This document shows, one piece after another, positions 24,318-35,623 of a DNA stretch of 64,000 nucleotides. The DNA lies in contig CM055096.1 in assembly GCA_029204225.1 (NCBI GenBank), positions 59,679,534 to 59,743,533 on the forward strand, read 5' to 3'. Every line of letters begins with the position of its first letter. The first letter of the stretch is position 1. Under the pieces are notes generated by a model that worked only from the letters and a program-made list of their open reading frames with translations, did no database searches and was not told the origin of the DNA. The DNA comes from Diphasiastrum complanatum (taxonomy: Eukaryota > Streptophyta > Lycopodiopsida > Lycopodiales > Lycopodiaceae). A program made the translations under genes and the position numbers.

Positions 24318-25403
24318 ATGGGTCCATCATCTAGTTCATCTCTCATTGACAAACTCGATGGAGATAACTACCATCTCTGAAAATTCAAGACAAAGGTTAT
24401 ACTTCTAGCCAAAGAACTGTGGGACATCGTTGATGGCATAGAGCTCAAACCAGAAGGTGATGCAGCCATCATCACCAAGTGGAGACAAAGAGATGGTAAA
24501 GCATTTGCCATGATCACCCTCAACATCAAGGATATTCAGATCAGTCACATACGTGCTACTCAGACCGCTAAGGATGCATGAGACATCCTAGCAACTCCAT
24601 ACGACATTAGAGATGTTACATCCAAGCTCCATCTGAGGAAGAAATTTTTCAACCTCAGAATGTCTGAAGCAGATAGTGTTTCGAGTCACCTCAACACTTT
24701 CAAAAATCTTATGGAGCAAATGACTACAACTGGCTCAGTCATAGAAGATTTCGATGCACTCATGACTCTATTATCGAGTCTGTCTGAAGCCTACAAAAAT
24801 TGGGTAATGGCAATTTCTACCCAGGAGCATCTCACTCTATCAAGAGTAATTTCACTGCTCCTAGAAGAGGAGATCAGAAGATCAGCATCCTCCTCAGGCT
24901 CAAGATCGGATCCTCAAGCTCTGTATTCAAAAAATCAAAAGTTTAGATCCAAGAGATCTACAAAGTCAAGATATACTGACAAGAAGAACAACATGCAGTC
25001 TGGTCCAAGATCGAATTCAAGCTCTTCATCATTCCAACCTGTGCAGAAACTATTTTGCAGATACTGTAAGAGGACTGGCCATGAAATCAAAGACTACCAA
25101 ACTTTGAAGTACAATAACGAAAAGAAGAAGCAATTTCAACAACAAGCACATAGTGCTACAGCCAATCACTCAAATCAACAACAAGAAGAAGAAGATGAAG
25201 TAGCCTGCATGACCAAAGTCAGAGAACAAATGGATATCGACTTCTGGTATCTAGATTCGGGATCAACTCAACACAAGACTCACTATCGCGACTGGTTCAA
25301 AGACTACAAGTCATTCACCCACTCTCAAGTTGTGCAACTTGGAGACAACTCATCATATTCAATCAAAGGTGAAGGAACAGTCAGAGTTGAATTCAAAGAC
25401 TAA
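24318..25403 (+). pseudogene. Copia C gag and protease start, two Trp-to-stop changes
   Basis: One frame runs from ATG 24318 to a TAA at 25403 with two internal TGA codons (24378-24380 and 24582-24584). Both stand where copia gags have Trp (YHL-stop-KFK and KDA-stop-DIL), so each is a G-to-A change. The gag core reads LRKKFFNLRMSEADSVSSHL. The zinc knuckle CRYCKRTGHEIKDY has lost its last Cys (Tyr instead). The protease site is WYLDSGSTQH. Integrase and RT are absent. It differs from A and B in gag sequence and so represents another copia family. Confidence 0.85.
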
Positions 25404-26479
25404 GAATAATGCAAATTTGGTTGGAACGGTTTTTATGCCGATCTACGGGCAGATTTGCCAGTAGTTGAGTGCGGCACTTAAGTAATGAATAATAAAAAAT
25501 GTTTGGTTGATTAGTAGTTAAAAGAACTACTGATTCCAAATTGGTTCTTTTTCTAGCCAAATTTGGGGCTTTCAATCTTATTTACATTTGGGATGGGAGG
25601 AAAAGAGATGATGCCTGAGGGTTAGATAATTGGTTGAACAAGTGATCCAATTATTAAATTTATTTTCAATTCCTAAAGTATAAGTAATAGCAAGTGAAAA
25701 TGCAATTGGGAATTTAGCTTTGGCAGTCAAATAATCCATTTATGAAACTATCTCTGTTTTGCAATTGAATTTGGATCAAATCCCATGAATTCTCAATTGA
25801 AAGCAAATGGAAGGTGTTCCATACAGGAATTCCGTAATTTGGATTCTTTTTGTGGCATTATAGAGTGTTTCTTTATAATGAGTGAGACAACCAAGAGAAC
25901 TTCTAACCTGTAAAAGAATTAAAAAAATTTTGCCGATCGTAAAATAGATATCGGGTATCTATGTCAGTATGGTATTCGGTATGCTGAGATTCTTAATGTT
26001 CCTTTTGGTTCAAGGACTATTCATGAGGCATTTCAAACAGTATTGTACGACCTTTTCATTCATTGGGTGTTATGCGGATTGGTATTCTTTGCAACACTTA
26101 AGGGGCATGAGAGAATTCAATGGCTAGAAGTATCTCCTGGAATTGGTTGTCAATCTGATTCTGTATTGAGGTATAGATAGCCAGATAGTCTTTTTGATTT
26201 TTTGGTAAACATATCTAGAAGCAGAGTATTCTTGGAGGGAAAGCTGGTGGTATGGGACGTCAATGATTCCAAAGGGAATTTCTTGTGCGAGAATGATTCG
26301 ATGGTTAGTAATTATTGTAATGGTAATACTAACAGAGAAATCCATTGGTTTTTTGTTTAGGGTATTTTGGGAAATTATGAGATATAGATCTAGATCCCAA
26401 ATGGTATCTCATTATTTACAAAACCTGGAGGCCCTTAAATCAATTTTTTTTTAAACCTCTACCTTTTAGAAATTTCTTA
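25404..26479. other. Unassigned stretch after copia C
   Basis: Copia C homology stops at the frame end. The following kilobase is AT-rich with no motif that I recognise. Its end merges into the dispersed repeat copy at 26480. Confidence 0.4.
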
Positions 26480-26655
26480 GATACGAGACAATTACATTGA
26501 GATTCAAATAACTCCTTCCAGTGTAGACCTATGTTTTGAAGGTTATTATACTTTTCTAAAAGTTTTGTGAATATGGCTCAAAATATGTTGATGTTTTCAA
26601 TTGATTTAGTGGAATTTAGACTGCCTAGACCCAAATAATTATCTCTATTTTGAAG
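26480..26655 (+). repeat. Dispersed repeat, copy 2 of 2
   Basis: It matches 20655-20850 in the same orientation, with shorter spacing because the middle of copy 1 carries extra bases. It ends about 75 bases before a reverse-oriented copia primer site. Confidence 0.5.
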
Positions 26656-26731
26656 AGTCAATACATTGCCTTGAGCATCCAATCTGTCATTCAAATGATG
26701 ATTCTCCCAATAATCAATCTGCTTCTACTCA

Positions 26732-26744
26732 AGCTCTGATACCA
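26732..26744 (-). other. Copia primer-binding site without an obvious element
   Basis: AGCTCTGATACCA is the complement of TGGTATCAGAGCT, one base from the canonical site. The sequence above it (26745 on) would be an LTR end, but no TG..CA border is visible and no gag follows on the minus strand. It is probably a relic. Confidence 0.6.
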
Positions 26745-27043
26745 AGTTCATGATTTTTGGATCGACACAAGGAGTTAACCACGCAGATTCATCACATGAT
26801 GGGAAGACACTCTCCACCAAAAGCTGCCACACCCAACTGTATTGATTGATTGAAAACAAGACCAATTACAAGCTAAATATTAGACATGGGTTAGTAGACA
26901 ATAGCCCATCAATCTAGAGCTTAGAGAGACAAATTAGAACCATAAAAGAAACGGTCAATGTTTGCCATTTTTCACTATATCTACATCAAGGATTATTTCA
27001 GATCCTCGATATTGGACATGGACATAACACATCAAGTGCAAAA

Positions 27044-27430
27044 TTTATTAGATACCATGAGAGGATAAAAGCATACAAATTATATGATCCAAAAATAAAG
27101 AAGTACTACATTAGTCAAGATATGAAGAGGACAAGTGACACATGATGAGGAGATGCAAAATGAGTTAAAAGGCTTCATATTTGAAGGGCAAGAGAACAAA
27201 TTAGATACACAAGCTTCAAAAACTATATTATATGGAGTCAAAGAAGACCCCAAGACTCTAGTATAGTCATATAATAATCACATTCATTCAAGAGATCAGT
27301 TGGTAAAAATCTCTTAGTTTTATAATCTTTTTGTTTTGGCATGTATGGATATGGTGGCTTTGGTTGTATTTTGTGGGGATGATTTTATTATCTTGGGTAA
27401 TAATCACTAGCAATGTTGTAAACAATGATC
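27044..27430 (+). pseudogene. Decayed copia integrase end and RT fragment
   Basis: An integrase C-terminal motif reads YHERIKAYKLYDPKIKKYYI (27045-27104). After frameshifts, an RT stretch follows: LYGVKEDPKTLV (compare LYGLKQAPRAW) and, near 27360, VALVVFCGDDFIILGNN where the YVDD box is expected. Stops and shifts are frequent and the central RT is deleted. It ends at the GA tract. Confidence 0.6.
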
Positions 27431-27471
27431 TATATTCTCAATTAATGGCAGATCCTGATTTGAGGGGGGAG

Positions 27472-27474
<3 letters not shown>

Positions 27475-27524
<50 letters not shown>
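27475..27524. repeat. (GA)n microsatellite
   Basis: About 50 bases of GA repeat follow a short G run. It creates an artificial Arg-Glu frame. Confidence 0.95.
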
Positions 27525-27525
<1 letters not shown>

Positions 27526-28320
27526 ACGAGCCATGCTCCCTCTCCATCCTATACATGTGGGTACCTGCCTAGGCACAACATGGAGAGCAAGAGATAGAGC
27601 TTATTGCTCCCTCCCCATCCTATACCTAAGTACATGCAAAGGTACATAGTTGCTTATCCACTCATCATAAAGATTTTTCCAGCTGCATATGGAAGTTATT
27701 GTTATATAGATATAAAAGTGTCAACCCTACAAGAATTCCACATATGGACTGGATACTGCCAATATCCATCCGAATACCATATACATGTGCACAAGCAGAG
27801 TGCAGGATCGCGATGTGGGGAGAGAGATATCTCGCATGTGGTAATGATTTGCAAGTGTTTCTTTAACCATGTCGTTGTGTCTCAAAAAGAAATGGGGAAC
27901 AAATGACTCCCCGGGGGCTTCACACCTAATATGGAATATGTCATACACCAGGTCCGGATACATACGGGAAATTATTTGCATACTATGTTTCACATATGGG
28001 TCGAGATACTTTTAGTATCGGTCCACCTAATGCAGGGATATACCACAATGCACATATATTGCTTGCCAAAACCTGAAACAACTTTGAACATTCTTTACAA
28101 CTTGCATGATGAATTCAATTCGATTCGCTATCCAACCAATAGAATTCAGCCAAATAATTAATATTGAAATGTTTGCGTCCACCTTTTAGGAGCTAAAATC
28201 ATCTGCATCATTAAGACTCGGAGCTGCTGCAAAATGCTATAGCTCTTAAATCTAAGAAGAAGAAGAAGAAGAGATGGCATGATTAACCAGGTCACCGTAT
28301 CAGCGCTGGTTGAACTAAAA
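27525..28320. other. Unassigned stretch
   Basis: It contains two near copies of CTCCATCCTATAC (about 27543 and 27615). I see no coding motif. The GC content is slightly higher than the surrounding DNA, and it ends at the putative gene on the minus strand. Confidence 0.4.
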
Positions 28321-28324
28321 GATA

Positions 28325-29148
28325 TCAGGCAGTATTCGGAGCGATCTCCTCGGCTGCATTTTGATTGGCAATTGGCAACATGTAATCTGAAAGCTCAGCT
28401 GCAAGTCTTCTATAACGTTCGCACATGCTATGCTCTTGTGCAGATCCGCACCCACTCTCGATAGCTATGCCATTTCCATCCGTGAGTGACTCAATAGTCG
28501 CGCTCACTATCTGTTTGATTGCATCCAGTGAGTCAGCGCTCTAGTCTGAATACGTTTTACAATCAAGTATACTACTTTTGACACATGATCGCTCTCTTAT
28601 TCCATTCTTCCAAATTTCTAAGAATGACACTGGATGTACTTCTCTGCGATTCCAGATTAATTAGTTGCTTGAAGCATTGCCCCCTTGAGCTTCCAGTTTT
28701 CTCTATCTTTGTCTTTAGATAGCTTTGAATAAAAACAAGTATAGATCAAACAAGCTAGATAAGATATGTGTAGTGCTATTGGATAGTAGTACCTCCGCAT
28801 CATCTAAAGGTTGCTGGTTGATGCCAGTGGATCTCCTACCGACTGAAGAAGAGAAAAGGCCTCTTTCTGAAAATCGCAGAAAAGAGGAAAACTCTTAGCC
28901 ACAGGCATCTCAGATGTGTAGATGTTTAGGATCTGCTCATTAGTTAGTGAAAAGCTAAGCACCGAAGAAAACAATTTTTGTTAAAATAAAAGAATGGAAT
29001 TATTAAGATCTCTATGATCTTTCAAGTAATCAGGTCGAAAGTGGGAGTGACCTGAGCGCAAAAGGCGAGAAGCATCGGATCTTGGAACGGCAGAAAGCGT
29101 ATTCATTAGAAGCAGCATGAGCAGCAGCAGCAAAAGATGTGAAGCCAT
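28325..29148 (-). CDS. Candidate multi-exon gene with signal-peptide-like start
   Basis: ATG 29148 begins MASHLLLLLLMLLLMNTLSA, a typical hydrophobic signal peptide, followed by VPRSDASRLLRS and a splice donor CAG|GTCACT at 29052/29051. Further open pieces lie downstream on the same strand. One around 28954-28840 has NEQILNIYTSEMPVAKSF and CDFQKEAFSLLQ after a CTTAG acceptor. One around 28728-28590 has GSSRGQCFKQLINLES. A last one (about 28530-28325) has DSLDAIKQIVSATIESL and ends IAPNTA-stop. All are free of transposon motifs and somewhat GC-richer than their surroundings. The phases of the guessed introns do not all fit, so exon borders are tentative or the gene is damaged. I do not recognise the family; a small secreted protein is the simplest reading. 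Confidence 0.4.
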
Positions 29149-31950
29149 TCTGGTGACTAATGTCCAGTTTCCTGGCTATAACATTTAAGATCAGATAATC
29201 CAAGCAGGACCTTTTCAGATAATAATTTAATCTCCTTCGTCCGCTTCCGAGTGCCGTCTCCCTGGATCTTGCCTTTTGAACGTTCGCATTAAAAATTGGA
29301 TGAGGATCTTAATGGCAGCTTAAGCACAGGCTTTGAGTTAGTACTTGCTTGAAGCTGCAGGAAATCATGAACAAAGCATTTGAGAGAGAGAGAGAGAGAG
29401 AGTTCAGCTGTCACAGTCTTGGCTTTTTCAAAACCAAGATGTTGTAGTACAAGAAGGCAACTGATCCATTTGAACATTTAAGAAGCTTATCTATCTACTT
29501 CTGATGGATGCATTGCAACTAACAAAGTGAGTGAAGCTCGATATGTGGATCATGGCTGGGTGATTGCAAGGAATCAGCTGTACTGTGTATATATTGTACT
29601 GGGCTGGCAGTAAAGCTGCATTAAACGATGGGATCGTGATTTGCGCAGGGAAGGCTGCCGAAAAGTTTACTAATTCATAATCCTGTAGAGAGAATTCAGA
29701 GAGTAGGAGCAAAGTAATAAGCTGATAAATTGTAGAGGAAAGAAACTCAAGGGAAACAATATAGTATTAAGCAACAAGTAAAAAGAGGTTGTTCTATACA
29801 GCATATATGCAACCTTCAAAGATATTTACAGAAAGAACTACAACACATAGTCATGGAGTACGTTAGTAACCATAGTGGCATGCCCCCACACAGATTGGGT
29901 GCTAGGAGCTTATAATTTTAAGATCTGATTGTCATTGGATATCTCATGATCCAAAGGTGCTGCGGCTAAGGTGCAACAAGCATCCATCAAGCCTCCTCTT
30001 TGGTTATATTATAGGGCAAAATATTGTGCTCCCACACATTGATTCCTATGTTGATCATGGTTGCACATGTGAAAAATAACTTATAATATTGTCATAAAAT
30101 ATTTGTGATAAAAATTCTCCTAACTAACACACAATTAGGAGAAAAAAGACCTTATAATCCAAAGGAATATGATATGTAGCATTACAAAAAAAATTCAATT
30201 TGAGTTTTTTTCAAAAAGAAAATACTTATTATATGTAGCTACATTGTTGACTTGAGTTAAAATGTCATATTCATGAATTATGGTGCTTTTCTATTGTTGA
30301 CTATTGTGTATACATATAGGTGATGAGGAGTTGACTTTGATGAAGTTCTCCTTAAAAAGTGAAGGTTTCCATTGGAGTTCTCTTTCACTCTACATTCTCA
30401 TGCTCCTAATTTTGTTATTACAAAGTCAAAACATTGCAATGTCACTATGTTACACATATATTTATGGAATCTTTTATAGACCCTTCAAAAAAAACATCCT
30501 ACCATGTAAGTTTTGCATTCTCATATGCATTTGTAATTAGAATTTGTGTTCTTATTTGAATCTCCTTTGACACTATGTGAAAAGTTTGCTTTCTGTTGAA
30601 AGGGAGAGATGCATGCTGCAAAGTAGAAGCATGTACACCATATATTGTTAACTCTTCCAACCATTCATTTCTTGAGTGTGTTCCTTTGGCATGATTTACG
30701 AGACTATCTCATGCAAGTGTGGCATCAAAAGTTAAAATCTCTCAAACTTTGATTTTTTGTGACAGAAAAGTCATAAGGCATCTTTGCTTCACTACAAAGC
30801 CGTAAATATCCTTGTGGCCTCCACCATGTATTAGTCATGTTCCTTTGTACACCACTGTAAATATCCTTATGGCCTCCACCATGTATTAGTCATGGTAGTT
30901 TTCCAAGCACTTTATCCACAAGCACTTTGGGCCATTTTTTTTGTTAAGGATATTAAACAAGTGAAAGTGGCACATGGCCCTACCTTATTAAAAGCACATT
31001 ATAAGGAACTTTGTAACCATGCACAAGTAAAAAAATGGTTACTCATTTGTATATGTGGCAAAAAATAGGAACATTGGAGTGAATCAAGAAAATGAAAATG
31101 TCAAATCATATAGAAGACATATATTCTTATGCTATATAACTCGTTTGTAGATATTTACACAGAAGAAATAATTTATAACTATGACAAAAGTTTAGGTTGA
31201 TTTTAAATCACCAAAAAGGATTTTGAAGTTGTGATTCAATCAATAGTAGATCGTGATATTATAAATGGAGATGTGGATGGGGGTATTTAGGGAACACATA
31301 TACTTTTCTTTTTTGAAATATGGCAAGAATTTAGTATAATGAATGCACAGATTTTTATTCTTGTATTAACCATGTATTAATACTAGTTGGTACACCACAA
31401 AAACATGATCAAATAATGCATATGACTTACTTGTACCTAGCAAACAAAGGTGGTTAACATCAGTAAACTGTACATTTGCATTCAATTTTTGGCACAATCG
31501 TAGTCTTGTGCAAAGATGGATATGTCTTTCATTAGTATATGTAACAGTAAAATTATATATGCACTTGATTTTAGATTATGTAAAAGTTTGTGTTGAGTTG
31601 AATGTACTTGATTTGAAAATGCCGTATTGGAAGTTGGAAATCCTTCAGAGAAAATTAAAAATACTTCACACTATTTAAAGTATAACAACAAAACACTTTA
31701 AACATTATATAATTGCTTTTTTTCATTTTGGTAATTTACACTTTACATAGTATAGAGATCTTGGCTTTGATTTCAACTTCTCTACATTTTAAATTGTTTG
31801 CAAAACATGGCAATAGTGATTAACATATTAAGTCATTGTATAAAAATAATACACTAGTGTAAAATGAGATACATTTTAGACCAAAACTAATGATAGTATC
31901 AATATATTGGAAATAATATGGTGTGTGTTGGAGTGTGTTATGTGCTGCCA
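29149..31950. other. Gene-free AT-rich stretch
   Basis: A (GA)9 tract at about 29382-29402 lies upstream of the candidate gene. A 38-base direct duplication (GTAAATATCCTT.TGGCCTCC...) occupies 30802-30839 and 30857-30894. A short hydrophobic frame at 30304-30540 has no recognisable content. No pol motif or primer site is seen. Confidence 0.45.
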
Positions 31951-31957
31951 CCCCCCC

Positions 31958-32004
<47 letters not shown>
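31951..32004. repeat. C24 run plus (AC)15
   Basis: Twenty-four Cs are followed directly by fifteen AC units. The poly-C length may be inaccurate in the assembly. Confidence 0.95.
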
Positions 32005-32007
<3 letters not shown>

Positions 32008-33130
32008 TAACAAGTATTACTTATCATATCAATATTAATGCACATGTAGATGCATATATGTTGTACATAACAAGATGAGACAAAAGATAATGCTCAAGAG
32101 ATGAGGCACATGATGAGACTAACATCAAATTTTCTATCCTATTTTGTTCAAAAAGTGGCAAATTGCTTCATAAACTAGTATATCACACTTATCCCCTTAG
32201 AAAGAATTCAAGGAATAAAGTTTTTATTATGGACAGAGCGACTTGCTATCAGACAACAACTCTATAGACATTTAATAAGGGCGCAACTTATATCTATAAA
32301 AAAAATCACACAATCAAACAAGAATTCTTATCCAATCATATACACCTTTCTTTTCTATAAAACATCTCTTTACTTCATGACCCAAAACATAATGTTTCAT
32401 TGATCTTTCCACATGTGGTGAGTTGGTGTATCATGTTTAAGTTGGGCTCGCCCACCTAGGTTCAATTCTCTATGATCCCATAAGGTTGATCCAATTGAGG
32501 TAGTTTATCCCATTGTCAAAACTGGTTAAACTATCAAGTAGTGCATTATGCAAAGTAAGGACTTCTAAGTGTGCACATAAATTATCAATTTCAGCTTGCA
32601 ATCACTCCGAGTCATTAAGAGGAGGTACCACCTTAGAGGGACTAGCCTCAAGTTTTGGACCATGTGGAGAGGAGTGAGTCTTCATCATTCTCTATTGAAA
32701 GGAGTGTGAAAAATGGAACAACTTTTCTTTTTACAACAAAGAAATACAACTTGCGGATAAAAAGTTATCCCCAATTAAAGTTTATCAACGAAGATGATGA
32801 CCAATGCGGCTCACAATATAATTAATAAATTTGGAGGTGCTCAGAACATGTTCAATATATTGATTAATGCATAGAGCATAAAAATTAGATCATTTTTTCT
32901 TTTTGTCACATCATGATCAGACTCTGAGAGGTGTCATATGCAAATTATGGCACTCCTTATACTAGTCCATCTTCTTTTAATGTATGTCGACAACCAGAAT
33001 AACACTCAAAATCACTTGTGATAAATTGTACCAAAATATAACTTTATAATACTTTCCTCTGTGAGAACGACACTATTTGCTACAAAATCTATATTAATCT
33101 TGTTGGTATAGTAGGACATATACCAATTTT
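32005..33130 (+). other. Probable gypsy LTR region, borders unclear
   Basis: This stretch immediately precedes a gypsy primer site in plus orientation, so at least its end should be a 5' LTR. It ends GGACATATACCAATTTT just before the site. I could not find its TG start or a second copy, so the LTR cannot be delimited. There are no coding motifs. Confidence 0.4.
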
Positions 33131-33148
33131 TAGCGCCGTTGTCGGGGA
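33131..33148 (+). other. Gypsy primer-binding site
   Basis: TAGCGCCGTTGTCGGGGA is one base from the canonical plant gypsy site TGGCGCCGTTGTCGGGGA. It is followed 52 bases later by an ATG (33201), as expected for the 5' end of a gypsy element. Confidence 0.85.
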
Positions 33149-33200
33149 TAGTTTAGGAAAGTTATAAGAAATCTGACAAATCCATCTCTATCTCTAGTGT

Positions 33201-33440
33201 ATGTCAGATAGAGAATCTAGATTAGAACGATACCGTAAGCTTAGAGAGGAATTTTTACGAAGACAAAGTGATAGTATAACTGCTTATGACCTCATGATCC
33301 ACATTGTGGATGAGAAGACAGCCTTCTTGCATGGCCAGCTAGACGAAGAGGTCTACATGGATCAACCCCCAAGATACGTCTCGAATTCACTTCCTGATTA
33401 TGCATGCAGAATGCATAGAAGTATCTATGGTCTGAAATAG
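33201..33440 (+). pseudogene. Gypsy gag start fused in frame to copia RT
   Basis: The frame begins MSDRESRLERYRKLREEF, placed as a gypsy gag N-terminus would be after the primer site. From about residue 28 it becomes copia RT: EKTAFLHGQLDEEVYMDQPP and HRSIYGLK. The stop at 33440 replaces the Gln of the usual YGLKQ. The junction lies near 33270-33310 and is in frame, so a single 79-codon chimeric frame results. RT continues after stops into the next feature. The join probably arose by deletion or template switching between adjacent elements. Confidence 0.65.
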
Positions 33441-34505
33441 TCAGTTCGATAATGGTACAAAAAGAAGGATCAAGTCGTGAAATCATTAGGATTCAAGCCA
33501 CTGATGGCGGATTCCAATGTGTATGTCAGAGTCACAAATGGGTAGATCATCATTGTGGTTGTATATGTGGACGACACTCTGATACTTTGCAAGAGTGTGC
33601 AGCTGATTGCTGAAGTGAAGGAAGACATCTCGAAACATTTCGAGATCGTGGATCTGGGAGAAGCCAGGTGTTACTTGGGCTTGCAAATTGAAAGGGACTA
33701 TGAGGGAAGTAAGCTCTACCTTCACCAGTCTAGATACACCCAGAAAATCCTAGAGTATTTTGGGATGCTGAATTGCAAAGGAGTGAATACTCCAATGCTT
33801 GTAGGGACGGTGTTGACAAATGATGATTGTCTGAAGACTGAGGAAGAGAGAGAACAAATGCAACTCACATGTTACAGGAAGCTGATAGATTCACTGATGT
33901 ACCTTGTAGACAACACACGCCCTGACATTGCTTATGCAGTGTTCAGGATGAGCCCATTCTACACAAATCCAGGCTCGACACATTGGAGGATTGCAAAACG
34001 AATTTTGCAATATCTTCAATTAACGAGGGATTATGGCTTGTATTATTGTTGTGATGCAGGTTTCAGGATGCTTTCATACAGTGATGCTAGTTGGGCATCC
34101 CTCAAGGACGATTGTAAAAGCGTCTCAGGAGGATGCACCATCGCGTCAGAAGTGGCAGTTCTATGGGTCAGCAAGAAGCAGACCATTGTGGCTCAGTCAT
34201 CCTGTGAAGCAGAGTACATTGTATCAGCAAATATGGCCAATGAGATAATCTGGCTAAAGCAGTTCCTAGACGAATTGGGCGAAACAAGGAATGAGCCTCT
34301 GGTCTTGCAGATGGATAACACATCTGCAATACATCTGACAAAAAATAATGTGTTCCATTCAAGAACGAAACACATCGCGATCAAGTATCACTTGATCAGG
34401 GATCTAATTGAAAAGAAGATGTTGCAGACCACCTTCATCGGAACGAAAGACATAATTGCTGACATCTTCACCAAAGCCCTAGACAAAGGACTTTTTGAGA
34501 GATAG
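33441..34505 (+). pseudogene. Copia G reverse transcriptase end and RNase H
   Basis: After stops at 33440, 33450-33452 and 33543-33545 an open frame of 316 codons starts at 33555. YVDD (33564-33575) is the RT active site. NTPM and TRPDIAYAV follow, then RNase H with SYSDASWAS (first Asp), SSCEAEYI (Glu) and QMDNTSAIHL (second Asp), and the C-terminal KDIIADIFTKALDKGLFE. All visible RNase H acidic residues are kept. A purine tract GAGAGGGAG and an LTR follow at 34552. Everything upstream of RT is missing because of the gypsy junction. Confidence 0.88.
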
Positions 34506-34551
34506 AGGAGTAGTCTTGGGATCGTAAAGCTATCATGCTTTGAGAGGGAGT

Positions 34552-35355
34552 TGAAGAAACAAAGCATTTCTGTTTACAAAGCTTTGCTAGCTTTCAGCCC
34601 TCTGCCTGATGAAAATGTTCGCGAACGCGAAAGATTCACAAACATCCTGACGAGAAGACACAAACGGGGAAGATTCGTGGAAGAGAATCTTTCGTGATCC
34701 AACAAGAGAAAGTCAGACGACGAGAAAGTCAAACAATGCGACACAAAAATTGTCGCGAAACCTAATCTGCTCTCACGCTCCAAAAAGTATCAACAAGATC
34801 ATGCAAGTACCTAGAAGTACAGATATCTAATCTGATGGCATGACATCAGTAGATACACTCTAGGTCGTGGCTAATCGGCCATTCTTGTAATTCATAATTA
34901 GTTGTAGATGCTTAATTACTCTAATCTAGAAGATACACAGAGCGACTATATACTCTCTGGATGATATTTGATAATAAAAAAAATTGATGAAGTAGTCTGA
35001 AACTAGTAAGCATCAAGACAAAAATACAGAAAAAAAGTTCGCCTGCGTGCGAGACAAGTTTCTGTAAGCAGGATCCACAGAGATCCAACAAGTCCGCTAG
35101 TGAGCGAGACATTGCTCATGGGAGTACTGTATTTCTCTCACGCCAATGCACTATGTGGATCTACATGCAGTGCTTGAAGAATCAGAGAAGAAATCAATAG
35201 ATGATTTTGTAGCCGTTGTGCACATATCTTGTCTGATCTTGAATGCAAATGAGTCTACTGTTATTCATGTGTCTGATTCTTTCATTCATTTTAATTCCGC
35301 ACATTGGTTGATCTTGTTGAATGCTACATTAATCTTAAGGTAGATTAGCAGTGCC
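34552..35355 (+). repeat. 3' LTR of copia G, truncated
   Basis: It starts TGAAGAAACAAAGC after the purine tract. It matches the LTR at 51758-52852 over most of its length: GCTAGCTTTCAGCCCTC, GATGGCATGAC.TCAG, TAGGTCGTGGCTAAT, and CACATTGGTTGA near the end. It contains several TTCGCGAAC / TCGCGAAA words. Similarity stops at about 35350, where the copia H LTR appears to begin. Confidence 0.75.
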
Positions 35356-35610
35356 TGACAGTTAAAATAGCAATGATCGACTTATACAGTGCTTTCTTAT
35401 TTCGACGGCACCACGTGTGCTTAGTTCTAGAGTTATCGGGCCATCTTTCTTTTACGAGCCCTTTGAGTGTTTTTAAGGAACTCATCTTTGTACTTACAAG
35501 TAGTTTTTGAATATACAATTTGAAGAGAGCAATTCCGAATTCTTGTTGCACTTGACCTTGTGCTGTGGTGATTGATCCGATCGGGTGTTTTTAATTGTGT
35601 TTTCTTAACT
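35356..35610 (+). repeat. Probable 5' LTR of copia H (about 255 bp)
   Basis: Its right end is fixed by the primer site at 35611. The left end is taken where similarity to the G/K LTR family stops (TGACAGTTAAAATAGC). The right end reads TTCTTAACT, not the usual CA, so the border or a short spacer is uncertain. It contains CACCACGTGTGC near 35410. Confidence 0.4.
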
Positions 35611-35623
35611 TGGTATCAGAGCC
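35611..35623 (+). other. Primer-binding site of copia H
   Basis: TGGTATCAGAGCC is the canonical initiator-Met site, in the same orientation as the gag-pol frame at 36661. Confidence 0.9.

Noticed and set aside
27331-27597. Plus-strand frame with Arg-Glu repeat
   Set aside because: It is made by the (GA)n tract joined to decayed copia RT; no start or domain supports a separate gene.
30304-30540. Plus-strand hydrophobic 78-codon frame
   Set aside because: It is Leu/Ile/Cys-rich with no signal, domain or splice context, and lies in a long gene-free stretch.
31820-32002. Minus-strand Gly/Val/Cys-rich frame
   Set aside because: It is produced by the C24 and (AC)15 tracts.
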